Origin: Bromus sterilis
Taxonomy: Eukaryota > Streptophyta > Magnoliopsida > Poales > Poaceae
Direction of reading: 5' to 3'
Length of the DNA: 64,000 nucleotides
Assembly: GCA_950022295.1 (NCBI GenBank)
Contig: OX465597.1
Coordinates: 186,001-250,000, forward strand
In this document: positions 22,515-34,047 of the stretch, in pieces
Position numbering within the stretch: position 1 is the first letter of the stretch
How the letters are laid out: each line of letters starts with the position of its first letter
Notes under the pieces: generated by a model
What the model was told of the DNA's origin: nothing
The model's database searches: none
Seen by the model: the letters and a program-made list of their open reading frames with translations, nothing else
Translations under genes and position numbers: made by a program

Positions 22515-25500
22515 ATGGCGCCCGGCCGTATGAGTGAACGTGTCGTGAACAAATATTTGAGATACGCTACAGACGACATGATACAAAATAACCGCACGGA
22601 GATAAGATGTCCGTGTCGCAAATGAAAAAAAGTGGGCTTGCTGAACCCCTTTTCGGGAGAGTTGCTGGAGCATCTGCTAATACATGGTTTCATGGATGGC
22701 CACACTCAGTGGCTTGATGAAGATGATGATGATGAAGTCCATGATGGTGCGGCATATGGTCATGATCAACATGACAATAATAACAATCACAAGCAAGAAG
22801 ACAAAGAGCCGCCTGATGATCCTCCCGCACATGATGTTGGAGATCTAGAAGATGCTGAACAACACGTAACCGAAGACGATGACATGCAAACACTGCTAGC
22901 TTCAGCCGTGCGGGACCCTCATCTCAAAGAGCTTCTTCTAAAGAAGACGACTAACTACAGATCTGCTAGTATAGAGCAAGCTAAGCTAGCACAACTGGAG
23001 GTAGACTCGAATACTCCGTTGTATCCAGGTTGTGGATCGGAAGACTCTCGCTTGAAAGTAGCGCTCGATGTTCTCAAAATGAAGGCAAAACACAAATGGC
23101 CCGACGTAAGCGTCGACGCTAGCCTGCAATATCGGCAGAGTAAGCTTCCAGAGGGCAACTCGTGTCCTACAAGTTGTGATGAGGCCAAGAAATTCATGTG
23201 CCCCTTTGATTTACCGCATGAAAAATACCACGTGTGCATCAATGATTGCTACATTTATCGGAAAGAGGACGCAGACATGTTCACATGTCCGGTGTGCAAT
23301 GCCGCTGTATACAAGAAAGGGAAGAAAGAACCTCGGAAAGTTGTGTGGTACTTTCCCCTCATTCCCCGTTTGCAGCGGTATTTCGCGGACTACAAGGAAG
23401 CAAAGCTCATGCGGTGGCACGCGGACAGAAAAAATGTAGTGTTGAAAGATCCAAAACGGTGTGAAAAGGCAGTTCTGACACACCCTTCGGACGCAAGCCA
23501 ATGGAGAGCATTAGACGGCGTCGATGCAAGTTTCGCGGCAGATCCGAGGAACCTCAAGTTGGGTGTGAGCACCGACGGAGTGAATCCATACAGCAACCAG
23601 AGCAGCACACATAGCACTTGGCCCGTGTTTGTATGGATATACAACCTTCCCCCCTGGTTATGCATGAAGAGTAAGTACATACACATGTGCATGATAATTC
23701 AAGGGCCAAAACAACCAGGCAACGACATCAATCTGTATCTAAAGCTACTGAAAGATGAGCTAGACACGTTATGGGAAGGTGTGAACACATGGGATGCCGT
23801 CGCAGAAGAATATTTCCCTATGAGAGCCGCCTTGCTTTGTACGGTGCACGACTATCTCGGCCACGGATATGTCGCAGGCCAGGTTTGCCACGGACATTGG
23901 GGATGTATGAGGTACATGGATGATCCATCGTTTATGCAGCTTAAGAAAGATCCCGGGTCTTCACAATTTGTCTCCACGGGGCATCGAAGGTGGTTACACA
24001 AGGATGACCCGTGGAGAAGGCGTGGAGACCTTTTCAATGGTGAAGATGAGCTCCGGGGACCTCCATGTAAGAGGTGCGGTGAAGAAATATATGAGTTGCT
24101 GAATGATTGGGATCAGTGCCCTAAGCCAGGAAAGAAGCAAAAGGCACCAAAACCGCTCCTCGATGTATGGAAGACAAGGTCTGTGTTTTGGGACTTGAAG
24201 TACTGGCCTGTTCTCGATACGCCTCATTGCCTTGATCTAATGCATATCACGAAGAATGTGTTCGAGAGTTTGTTTGCCACTCTGCTCAACATGCCGGAAA
24301 AAACCAAAGATGGTCCGAAAGAAAGAAATGACCTGATACATCTAGGTATTAGGGAAGAGCTTCACGGGGGAATCGAGTCATCGGATGATGAGGAGACGAA
24401 CCGACACAAGGGAAAAAAGGTTAAGAAAAATGACTACCACTTCCCCCCATCCTGTTTCACTCTAAGTGAGAACGAGGTCCAACAATTGATCAAGTGCCTT
24501 CTAGGAGTCAAAACCCCTTTCAATTATTGTGGGGATAAGCAGATATCTAGACCAACAAAAACAAAGGTTCAGCAGGATGAAGTCTCATGACTGTCATGTG
24601 ATGATGACGCAAATATTTCCGGTTGAGATTCGAGGGATAATGGACAAGCACGTACGCGAAACTCTTTTCGGTTTCTGTAACTTTTTCGACGTGATCTCTC
24701 GAAAGTCGATTACACGGAAGCAACTCACAAGGTTGCAGGAAGAGATCGTTGTGATATTATGCGAACTTGAGATTTACTTTCCACCCGCATTCTTTGATAT
24801 TTGTGTGCATCTGTTGGTCCATATCGTGGATGATATCATCCACCTCGGACCGGCGTTCCTGCACAACATGATGCCGTTCGAAAGGATGAATGGAGACATC
24901 AAAGGATTCGTTCGTAACAGGGCCCGTCCGGAAGGAAGCATCATTCAGGGCTATCTCACCGAAGAGTGCATCTCCTTCTGCACGAATCTCTTGGGCGAAG
25001 TCGATGACCCTATTGGCCTACCCAGAAACAGGCACCTTGGCAGGCTCGATGGAGTAGGCCACAAGAATGGCCGGAGGGAATTGCATGTGGACTTTGAAAA
25101 ACGACATGTCGACTTTAACAGGGCAAACTTCATAGCTCTAAAACACCTTGAAATGGTCGATCCCTGGTGCAAAGAGCACGAAAACATCATTAGGAAGAAG
25201 TACATTGACCAAGGTAGGGAAAGGACTGATGGGGAAGTAATCAGAGAGCACAACTCCACTTTCTTGCGTTGGTTCAAAGAACGCCTTATCGCTGATCCAC
25301 CAATGGATTGTCCAGAAGGCAGACTTTTATATGCTTTGGCACATGGTCCCTCCCCCAACGTTGCGACGTTTCAGGCATGTGATATAAATGGGTTCACATT
25401 CTACATGGAAGAAAAGGATAAAAGTTCTGTTTATCAAAACTCAGGAGTTACGATGGTATCCTCAATCGGTAATGAAAAATTAAGATACTACGGAAGGATC

Positions 25501-25971
25501 GAGGAGATATGGGAGCTTGACTACTCTGGAGAGAAGGTGCCGATGTTTCGTGTCAGATGGGCTAGGAGATCAACTGTCATGAAAGAAAACAAATACTTCA
25601 CCACCATGGTTATACCCGAAGCCGGTAGCACTTCATCAAGCGTGAACGTCACTGCGCAAAATGAGCCATGGGTATTGGCTAAGCACGTGTCGCAATGCTT
25701 CTTCATAACAGACCCCTGTAGGCCTATCCGTATGGTCGCGAGGAGAGGCAAAAGAAATATCATAGGAATGGCTGACGAAGACGACTTCGATATGTTCGGC
25801 GACCCAAATATCCAAGATGATGAAGATGACGACGATAGGGCAAAATACACCACAAGAAGGAGCAGAACGACGCTACCTTGGTCAGGTCGTCCGTTCAAAA
25901 GAAGTAGTCATGATGTCGGGCTAAATTATGCAACTGCGACAAAAAAAGGCAAGAAAATTAGCAAGCGCTGA
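22515..25971 (+). pseudogene. tnp2: E transposase, tnp2/TNPD type, with stop and frameshift
   Basis: The frame begins at ATG 22515 (MAPGRMSERVV), meets TGA 22623-22625 in place of a Cys of the N-terminal Cys/His finger (CPCRK), and runs to 24588-24590. It continues in another frame from about 24530 (ISRYLDQQKQ, MKSHDCHVMMTQ) to 25969-25971; a one- or two-base indel near 24530 explains this. Domains in order are the transposase-associated finger (LLIHGFMDGHTQW), the transposase core (CPVCNAAVYKK, RLQRYFADY, STDGVNPYS, HCLDLMHITKNVFESL), a DUF4218-type region (DVISRKSI, MMPFERMNGDIKGF) and a DUF4216-type region (ACDINGFTFYMEE, YYGRIEEIWELDYSG), with an acidic tail and basic C-terminus. Confidence 0.88.
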
Positions 25972-26236
25972 GAAAGACGCGCAATGTGTGCGAAGAAACT
26001 AGCTAGTATTGATTTCTCTTTTGTATGAGACTACAAACTTGTTGTATCGATGAACTAATATTTGATGACACTCTTATTATATGTACCTCTCTTTTGTAAT
26101 ATATATCTTTGAATACTTGCAATTATGTTATTAAGTCATAAATTTTTTGACCATTTTTATATGAAAACAACCCTTTTAATAAAATAAAGAGAAAAGCAAA
26201 TATCATCAAGAATAAAAAAAGCAAATACAAAAAAAA
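25972..26236 (+). other. 3' UTR of E transposase
   Basis: AT-rich sequence between the transposase stop codon and the internal repeat array. No feature beyond a likely polyadenylation region (AATAAAATAAAG near 26178). Confidence 0.4.
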
Positions 26237-26405
26237 GAGCTCTGGCGGCCAACCCTGTAGTACGCCAGTGGTAGGCTCACCTCTGGCGGACGACTAACCA
26301 CGACCGCCAGAGAAAAGAAACTACCACTGGCGGACACCTACATAAAGTCCGCCAGTGATAGGAGCTTCCACTGGCGGATGCTTATACCTGTCTGCCAGCG
26401 GTACT
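26237..26405. repeat. E internal array of subterminal-type repeats
   Basis: CTCTGGCGG, GTACGCCAGTGGTA and CCACTGGCGGA motifs in both orientations recur here as at the element ends, but between the two E genes. They are followed by a GC-rich CCGCCGCC block (26470-26750), the same arrangement as terminus plus GC-rich block at the right end of D. Confidence 0.8.
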
Positions 26406-27340
26406 TGTGTACCTGTTGACTATGGGCCAGCCCACCCACCCCGTGCACATCTCTCCTCCACTCCACTCCTTCTCTCTTATCTTCCAGCCTGCGCCGCCGC
26501 CGCCTCCCATCGCCGCCGCCGTCTCCCATCGCCGCCTCCCCGTGGACCACGTGGACACCTCCCGTGCAATTCCACGTCGTCGCGCCCGCGCCCACACCTC
26601 CTCCGGTCGCTGCACAGGAGCACGGCGACCCTCCTCTTTGGTGAGCACCCGAGCTAGGGCTACGGCGAGCACCCGTTCTAGGGCTACAGCGAGCACCCAA
26701 GGAACGCCGTCGTCCTCTCAACTGAACCGCGCACGGCGACCTCCTCTTTGGTGAGCACTTCTCCCTCTGCTTCCCTCCTCTGCAACCACTCAGTTTCAAG
26801 ATTTTTTCCATACAAACAAGATCTATGACGTCCTCTCAATTGAATTGATCTCAGTTATGACAATGCAAGCCATGCTCTATGAATGGGTTTTTTAAAACTG
26901 AAATTGGATTTAAAAACTATGTGTTTGTGTATCGGTGTATGTCAGTTTGATGCATTTTATATCAAATTCATTCCGTGTTGTAGAAATAGATGATGTATAG
27001 AGAATGTGTGGGGGTATTTTTGGGTAGTTATAAGTGCCAAAGTTTATCCTTGTTGCTGATTTTATTTTTGAAATTGGATTTAAAAACTATGTATAAAGTG
27101 GCAGCTTCTTTCTGTACACGGGCAAGTTTCCTAGTTAACCAATAAAGCTAGCTACATTTTGCCCTAGATCAAACAACCTAGATCAAAAAGATAACTACAT
27201 TTCCCTGGGACTGAGCTTCGGTGACCTGTAGGCTACAAGTCACCGCGTGACTTGCACCAACCTAGGCCCTCCATTATTGATCCAACGGATACAAATCATC
27301 TACACTTTGCATCCATGGGTGTGTGATTGTTATTTGTACG

Positions 27341-27690
27341 TAAACGGAGGCACGACCTCATACAAAACAGAGGCATGACTATATAAAAAACAGAGGCACG
27401 TCCTCATACAAAACGGAGGCACTTTGTATGAGGTCGTTCCTCCGTTTTATTTGAGGACGTGCCTCCTTTTTTATATAGTCGTGCCTCCGTTTTGTATAAT
27501 GTCATGCTTCCGTTTTGTATGAGGTTGTGTCTCCATTTTTTATATAGTCATGCCTCTGTTTTATATAAGGTTGTGCCTCCGTTTTGTATGAGGTCGTGAC
27601 TCCGTTTCTTATATAGTCATGCCTCCGTTTTGTATGAGGTCGTGACTCCGTTTTGTATAAGGTCGTGCCTTCTTTTTTTATATAGTTATG
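27341..27690. repeat. short repeats GCCTCCGTTTTGTATGAGGT, both orientations
   Basis: A unit of about 24 bp, ACGGAGGCACGACCTCATAC in the first 80 bp, turns at about 27420 into its complement, which then recurs about ten times to 27690. The result is an imperfect inverted repeat attached to a tandem array. Confidence 0.8.
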
Positions 27691-28139
27691 CATTCGTTGT
27701 ACACGCACTTTTCCATGCTCCAAGATCATCCTGGGCACACGCACTTTCTCTTTCTCTGCACACGCACTTTCTCTTTCTCTTCGTTTTTTATATAGTCGTG
27801 ACTACACTATCCTGCACTTTCTCTTTCTCTGCACACGCACTTTTCCATGCTCCAAGATCATCATAGGGCTGCTGACCTTGGTGAATGTACAGGGAGAAAC
27901 CCCATTGTTGTTAGCTCTGTGTGGGCATCTGATAATCACCATTACTCTACTTCATTAGCGTCATGGGCTACTGCCAAAATGGAACAACTCAAGGCCTCTT
28001 TGGATTCTAGGATTTCAATCCTTAGGATTTTTCAATCCATAGGTGTCTTAAATAGATGCTACATATAATGTGTTCTTTGAAAATATGAGAAAATCTAGCT
28101 TGGCCCAATAAACCTTGGTGGTGGTTTGCTAATGAAGAA

Positions 28140-28220
28140 CTCCCTCCGTTCTAAAATAGTTGTCTTAGCCTACTTTGTACTAGAGTTAGTAACAAATTGA
28201 GATAGATTACAAGTTGCACC
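28140..28220 (+). mobile_element. Stowaway-like MITE fragment
   Basis: CTCCCTCCGTTCTAAAATAG is the typical Stowaway (Tc1/mariner MITE) terminus of grasses. I find no matching inverted end to the right and no TA duplication on the left, so only one end survives. Confidence 0.55.
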
Positions 28221-28712
28221 AAGCTTGTACTACATCACACTCCAACATCGGTTTATGTTCTTGCTGTGGTGGGTGAATCACTCAATACTGAAATGAGCTT
28301 GGTAGGAGACTACATAGGGTAGCATTTTGGTATATTTTTATAACCTATTTTGCTACTGTTTTGTTAATTAGGTGGTTATGCCCATTCCTAATATATGTTC
28401 TTATATTATAGAAAAGCAAGACGATTCGCCGCACCGCAGCCAGGACGCCTTACCACAGCCCCGTGTGCTCCAACCTTCGAGGTGATCTCTTCATGGCTAC
28501 TACTTGTGTGTGTGCCCTGGTCTATATGGGTTTTCTAGTGCTGTTGGGTATGTGTTGGTGAATGTGTGTTGCTGGGTGTGTGCTGCTGAGTGGTGCTCTA
28601 GCTATAAATGTGCTTGGTGTGGTCTATATGAGTTTTGTGTTGTTGGTTGTGCTGCTGTCTTGTAGCTATATATGCTTTGGTCAAGTTTGCAGGTACCCAT
28701 GAGGCCTTGAGA

Positions 28713-28815
28713 TTGCCGGAATGTTGATTAACTTCCGTTCCGGCAAATTCGGGTACTTCATATGTCCTATTTTCAGCAAAGGTCATGCCAAAATTTTCCG
28801 TGAATTTTTGCATGA
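28713..28815 (+). promoter_or_regulatory. duplicated leader, copy 2 (before second E gene)
   Basis: About 100 bp homologous to 22377-22478 (TGCCGGAATGTTGATT, TTCCGTTCCGG, TCATGCCAAA), located about 190 bp upstream of the ATG of the second gene. A splice acceptor-like TTATAG lies just before that ATG (28991-28996). Confidence 0.7.
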
Positions 28816-28999
28816 CTTATGCTAAAAATAGGACATAGCAGAAGTAATATATATATTTTTAGTGCATACTGATTATGAGAAATTTAACTCATTTTTCTAC
28901 TGTTTAAATGACCTAGTATACACACATGCTACATTTTTATAACTCATTTTTCATTAACCTATCCCACTTACTAGTAGTATTTTTAAATGGTTATAGTGG

Positions 29000-31900
29000 A
29001 TGTCAAACAACGATGAAGCCGGTGGTTCTCGGGTACCTGTCGATCCTGAGGAGCATCATCCTTATTTCTCAATGCTTCCGGGTGAACACTTTGACGCTGA
29101 TCAACATGATGAAGACGGGGATGCGGGCAATGAGACCACTACTAGTGGTGCCGGGGATGGCAACGAGACCACTACTAGTGGTGCCGGGGATGGCAACGCG
29201 ACATCTGGTAGCGAAGCCAAGCGGCAGCGTAAGGAAAGGGGCCCAAACAAGCTCCGCACCATCCGGGAAGAATTTACGGAGGTGGACCCCGCTAGCGGTT
29301 TGCCTACACTTCCTGTTCATGTTGCAAAAGGTTACGGCAACAGCATTGGATGCATCCTTCGAGAACTTGTCAACCTCAATGAAGAGGACTTAAGGTCAAA
29401 AAGCAACGAACCTTTGGCCACCCTCCTCATTCAGCGGTTGCACGCGCGATACAAGTTCCCGGAACCCTATAATAACCTTGATATCAAGAAAATTTTGGCG
29501 AACACATTCGCCCTAGGAAAGTTCAGCAAAGCCTTGTCCACTTGGAAAGGGTATGTGAGGCAGGAGCTTGATGCGGGTTCCGATTTTGATAAGATCAAGG
29601 GCCACTGGCCCTCAATTTCGGAAGAGGACTTCAATGTTTTCAAGGCCAAACATGACCTACCTGCAACTAAGGCGCTTAGGAAGTGGGGGAAAGATATGCA
29701 TAAGAAGAACGTAGCTCCCCACAATCTCGGAAGCCGTGGTTACCTCGGAAAGCAGCCAGTTTGGGATAAGGAGGACGCGGAAAGGAAAGGGCCGGACCCC
29801 TACCCGAAGTTTAAGAACCCGCTCGGAAATCGATTTGTGCGGGCTCAATACCGGGTAAATCCAAAAACCAAGGAGCTAGTCACGAACGCGAAGGTCAAGG
29901 ACCTTGAGAACAAAATTCGGGAGGAAGAATCATTAGCTCAATCTCAAGGATCCTCAACCCAGGTGCCGTTTGACAACTCTTTTGAAAGGGCGCTAAACAG
30001 GGTAAAGGACTTTCCAGTGTCAGCGCCGCCGCATCGTGGCCGTGTGGTGGGCGCCGGACTCAGTCACAAACATTCATTTTACTACCCCGAGACCAAGGAG
30101 TCACGAAAGGAGAGGAAGAAGAACGAAGAGAAGAATGTGAGGGAAGAATTGGAGACCGTGAAAGCTAAGATGCCCAACATAATCTCGGCGCAAGTGACAC
30201 AGACGGTCAACGACCTCCTTCCTACCATGATGAAGTCGATTGCGGAATGGATCGACGGAGGCCGACAAGGGCCTCTCCCAGTGATCACCTTAGGTGCCAG
30301 CGGCTCGAATAATGAGCCGCCTATTGTGGAGAATACGACAGCGACCGGCAACACACCACAAGGTGTGAGGGATGAATCGCCGGCCGGCACCGCGCCTCGT
30401 AGCAGCCCTTCCATCTCTTACACGTCGGCGGCCGTCCGCGGTGCTTCCTTATTAGACGAGCTCAACGCCTTGACGGTAAATAAGCCCCGCAAAAGTCTCG
30501 ACTAGTTTAATTTGCGCTTGCTTGCCCCTCTCTAACGCCTTACATGTTTTCGCAGGCCGACGAGGTGGGATGCACATTGCTATTACAAGTTAACAATGAG
30601 CTGAAGGACGTGGCAAAGGCACGTATCGTGGCACCACTTAACCGTGTGTTCCACACAGTGCATATGGCCGATACCATGTTTAGGGTTGCATTGGACCGGG
30701 TGTTTCCGGGTTGCGCCAATTTGGATCCTTCGACTCAACCCCCCGAAGCCGATAGCAAGTTGAACCTCGAACAATGCTTTTCTTGGCCCATGCTATGGCC
30801 TAAAGAACTGATTCGTGTGGACTCTTGTTTCACCACCCCACAGCAAAACGAGCCCTTTGCTGCTCAACCTGCGGATCTTGATCACGACGACAATGATGCT
30901 CGTGTCGAAGACTTCCTCGTTGATTACGAGGAAGTATTACCTGCTGCCAGCGAGGGTCCTCTTGATGATACACTTGTCGCCGGTCCGATCCAGGGTCCTC
31001 CCTCCTGCCGCGCAGATCAGACAGATAAATTTTGCTCGAGGCGTCTATTCTCTTCTCAAGGAGCGCCAGAAGCAGCCCCCTTCAGCCCTGGTGATCCAGC
31101 TGGTCTCAGCCAAGACACACTCAAAGAGGCGCTCCAAGATTCATTTGTGCAGCGTAGCAGGAAGACGACGGGGCGGAAAAGAATTAAGAAACGTGCCTTT
31201 GACTCCAGTAGCCAGCCGGTGGAGGGGTGTAGGAAGCCGATACGGGTCCAGGACAAGGTACCCATCATAAACTGGCATCCGATCAATGAGTTGGGTTAAC
31301 CTATGTTGCCGCCAAATTTTTTAGAAATCGTCACTTCGGGTATGAGGAGCCTCCATAATTCTGTTCTCTATGTGGAGTCGAATCTTGCCAATGATGACAA
31401 TCCAACATACCCGCTTCTCATAGGAAAGGCATCGGAGGGCTTGGGCTTTGTGGATCAATACCCAGGGGACTTGTTCTTCTTGAGGTTTAATGACATCTTT
31501 GACATGTTCCACATGAATGCGCTCCACCCATCCATGGTCCGCCTGGTTGCGCTCAGCTTGGCTCACCAGCTCACCAAAGAGAATATCCCGAATGTCGCTA
31601 TAATGGACGCCTTCTACATGCAAGAAATGTTCTTGAACAACCCTAAGGGTAAGGTAGCGGCAACGAAGTACATCAAAGATTTCTTCGTGGATCATCCCTC
31701 CAAGAACATCTTTCTGATGCCTTACTTTCCTGAGTAAGTCATTCTCGCTTGCAGCCGTAACATGCTTTCGTAGATTTCCTATTGTTAAACTAATCTGAGG
31801 CTGATAATCTCTTTGAACCACGAACTATTTTGTGTAGCAACCAATACGGCACCCTCATCGCTCTGGAGCCGAAAGACTCGCTTGCCATATATCTCGACTC

Positions 31901-32429
31901 GGGGAGTCATCAGAAGTACAAAGACTACAAGCTAATCAAAGATGTTCTAGATGATGCTCTGACTGGCTACTCTTATAGGGAGGGCATCATAAAAAGAAAA
32001 AATCAAAGGCGAGGAAAGTACACATTCATACATAAAACTGAGTTCGCCTGCATCAAGCAGGCGCTAGGCAGTACGAGGGAGGCCTGGTACGTCATCTATC
32101 ATATGCGAGAGTATATAAAGGATGAACAACGACTACAATATTCGTCGTCTCTCGCAAAATGGTGCGATACCTTGGCGGTGTCCTCCGATGCCGAAATAAG
32201 ACAATAGTTCGGCCGAATTCAGCAAATGATCGCGCGGAAGATCACCATGAATGTCATACATAGCGATGGGGTGTTCTTCTACAGTCATCGTCCACCACCT
32301 AACGCTGAAATAGAAGCCCGCTTACATCAACATGGCGATGACAGACCGTTCAACTCATTGCAAGGTTGTCTCCTGTTCCCTCCATTGAAGACGAAGCCGA
32401 AGTCGAAGCCGAAGCCGAGAAAGAAGTGA
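29000..32429 (+). pseudogene. E second gene: TNP1-like protein with degenerate Ulp1-like C-terminal domain
   Basis: Exons are 29000-30475, 30556-31733 and 31838-32429, with introns 30476-30555 (GTAAAT..GCAG, phase 0) and 31734-31837 (GTAAGT..GTAG); both joins keep the frame. In-frame stops TAA 31297-31299 and TAG 32205-32207 break it. The N-terminal part is acidic with two copies of a GNETTTSGAGD repeat, then a basic segment (KRQRKERGP) and a region like cereal En/Spm accessory proteins (WDKEDAERKGPDPYPK). The middle has a VALDRVFPGCANLD region as in grass transposon proteins, then a bipartite basic run (RKTTGRKRIKKR). The C-terminus aligns with C48 (Ulp1) proteases: the expected His-Trp is Tyr-Gly (NQYGTLIALEP), Asp is kept (IYLDS), and the Cys of CGYYV is Glu (EAWYVIYHM). 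Confidence 0.7.
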
Positions 32430-32671
32430 GAGGGTGTGTTCTCTATGCATGTAGCTAGTTTTTTTCGAACAATCGATGAACATGTGTTGTAAACTTTATC
32501 TCATGTTGAACTTGTGTACGTATTACATGATGCATGAACTAAGTCTTCTTTTATGCATGATGAACATGTAGCTAGTTTTACATTGAACTAAGTCTTCTTT
32601 TATAATGCATGAATGTACACACATCTTCCTTTTTAACTATCTTGTTTAATATTTATATATGTCTTTTATAG
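32430..32671 (+). other. spacer between second E gene and RNase H1-N ORF
   Basis: AT-rich sequence with three direct repeats of ATGAAC/TAAGTCTTCTTTTAT. CTTTTATAG just before the next ATG looks like a splice acceptor, so the following ORF may be an exon of a longer transcript. Confidence 0.45.
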
Positions 32672-32923
32672 ATGAAGAAGTGGTATGTGGTGTACGAAGG
32701 TAGCGTTCCAGGAGTCTCTGAGCACTGGGAAGTTTGCTTCAAGCAAGTGAACAAGTACAAGGGCAACAACTACAAGAGCTACAAGAGTAAAGCGGAGGCG
32801 GAAGCTCGGTACTTGAACTACCGGCAAGGGAAAGAGTGGAAGAACCACCGGATGAAGTCCAACTTCCTCGTGATCCCCTTCTTGCTCATCGTCTTTACCA
32901 TTCTCTTGTATGCGATACAATGA
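32672..32923 (+). CDS. 83-residue protein: RNase H1 N-terminal (hybrid-binding) domain plus C-terminal membrane helix
   Basis: The intact ORF begins MKKWYVVYEGSVPGV, keeps the core of the RNase H1 N-terminal/viroplasmin fold in order (WYVVYEG, PGV, W in EHWEVC, QV, YKSYKSKAEAEARY) within residues 2-50, then a basic linker, then a hydrophobic stretch at residues about 64-82 (NFLVIPFLLIVFTILLYAI), which would make a tail-anchored membrane protein. In RNase H1 this fold binds RNA/DNA hybrids or dsRNA. No catalytic RNase H domain follows. It lies in E between the second gene and the right subterminal repeats, same strand. It is the only undamaged ORF of E. Role unknown. Confidence 0.75.
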   Translation: MKKWYVVYEGSVPGVSEHWEVCFKQVNKYKGNNYKSYKSKAEAEARYLNYRQGKEWKNHRMKSNFLVIPFLLIVFTILLYAIQ

Positions 32924-33204
32924 AGTCCAACTATCGAGATGTAGTTTGTGTGTGATATAATGTAGTGATGTAACTCCCAACTTGTCTATTTTCGGTTTGT
33001 GATCTATGTGTGATACAATATGTGTGATCCACTACACAACTTCTCTATTTTGGTTAGTAATGTGATGTATCAATATTTGATCACTCTTGTATATTTGAAC
33101 TTATGAATTCAGTGTATTTGTATTGTGTTGGTAAACTGTGAAAATATTTGAGTATTTGTGTTGCTGGAATAACTAGTTTTAGCAGAAAAGTAATTCCAGA
33201 AAAT

Positions 33205-33475
33205 ATATTGCTGGCGTACAGAAAAGTTACTGCTGGCGGATAGTACCAAATCCAGAAATTGTACTGCTGGCGTACAAATTGTTGACCACTGGCGGGCAGA
33301 TCTGGACGCCAGAAGCATACCTCTGGCGGGCATACTTCTTGTACGCCAGCGGTAAGAGAAGGTAGCGTTGGCGTACAGTTTGTACGCCAGCGGTACCTGT
33401 TACCACTGGCGAGACAACGCTGGCGTACGCCCGCCCGCCAGCGGTAGGGAAAACCTGTACGCCAGCAGTAGCCTA
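33205..33475. repeat. E right subterminal repeats
   Basis: About ten copies of GTACGCCAGCGGTA / GCTGGCGTACA in both orientations run up to the terminal inverted repeat. Confidence 0.85.
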
Positions 33476-33491
33476 TTTCCTACTAGTGAGC

Positions 33492-34047
33492 GTAGCCTCG
33501 GGGGCTACTCTCATCGGGAGTGCTGTCGCGCACCCGATAGAACCCACTGTACCAAGTATCGGACGGACCCGAAGACAGTTCTCGGCCGCAAAATACTCAA
33601 ACACAACTCTCAGTTCCAAAAGGATTCGAAGACAGCTCCTGATCGTCAAGGACTCGAACATAGTTTTCGGTGGCATAAAGGCCCAAATATAAATTACAAA
33701 GGATAAAGCACAGCTTACATCATAAGGATCATCTTCAGTACAAAAAGAACTCAACTAAATTTGGATAGAAGGCAGCTCCTGTTACAAGAGGAAATCACCC
33801 AAGGAACTATGACTTCTACATGTGTGCCCATGAGGGGTAATCTACTCTCGTACAAGAGCATCATCACAGAAAAAGTAGGAGTCGAAGAAGCAGGTTCATG
33901 ATGTCAATGACATAACAAAAGGTGAAGCTCGACTTATTTGCGGAGCTATTGGAGACGCTGCTCCACCAGCTTCTTCTCCTGCTCCTCTAGCTTCTTCTCC
34001 AAGCTCCACCCAAGCTGCCGGCGAAGATGACGCTGCTGCCTCCAGTT
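33492..34047 (+). other. C noncoding sequence right of E
   Basis: It begins with a GGGGCTACTC.CATCGGGAG...CGCACCCGATA segment also present just left of E (21398-21445), so that C carries two copies of this block. No coding potential is seen. Confidence 0.55.

Larger units (their letters stand above)
26406..28712 (+). other. E intergenic region before the second gene
   Basis: The GC-rich segment 26470-26750 gives only compositional ORFs. The remainder is AT-rich with the repeat cluster 27341-27690 and two MITE-like fragments (near 27990-28080 and 28140-28220). An ORF at 27847-28068 (DHHRAADLGECTGRNPIV) has balanced composition but matches nothing I recognise. Confidence 0.4.
21496..33488 (+). 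mobile_element. E: CACTA (En/Spm) transposon, 11,993 bp
   Basis: The 20 bp terminal inverted repeats are perfect (starting CACTAGTAGGAAATAG at 21496; the complement ends at 33488) and are flanked by the 3 bp TSD AGC (21493-21495, 33489-33491). Subterminal arrays of the motif GTACGCCAGCGGTA lie at both ends, and unusually a third array lies inside (26237-26405). It carries a tnp2-type transposase gene (22515-25971), a second spliced gene (29000-32429) with a Ulp1-like region, and a short ORF with an RNase H1 N-terminal domain (32672-32923), all on the + strand. It inserted in the 3' noncoding part of C. Confidence 0.95.

Noticed and set aside
27220..27265. Stem-like GTGACCTGTAGGCTACAAGTCAC as a possible tRNA arm
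   Set aside because: No cloverleaf, anticodon arm or A/B box can be drawn around it.
27847..28068. 73-codon ORF with balanced composition, possibly a captured host exon
   Set aside because: No family recognised, no splice signals that I can defend; left as unassigned.
33109..33333. Minus-strand ORF at the right end of E
   Set aside because: Falls within subterminal repeats and AT-rich sequence; no start context or domain.
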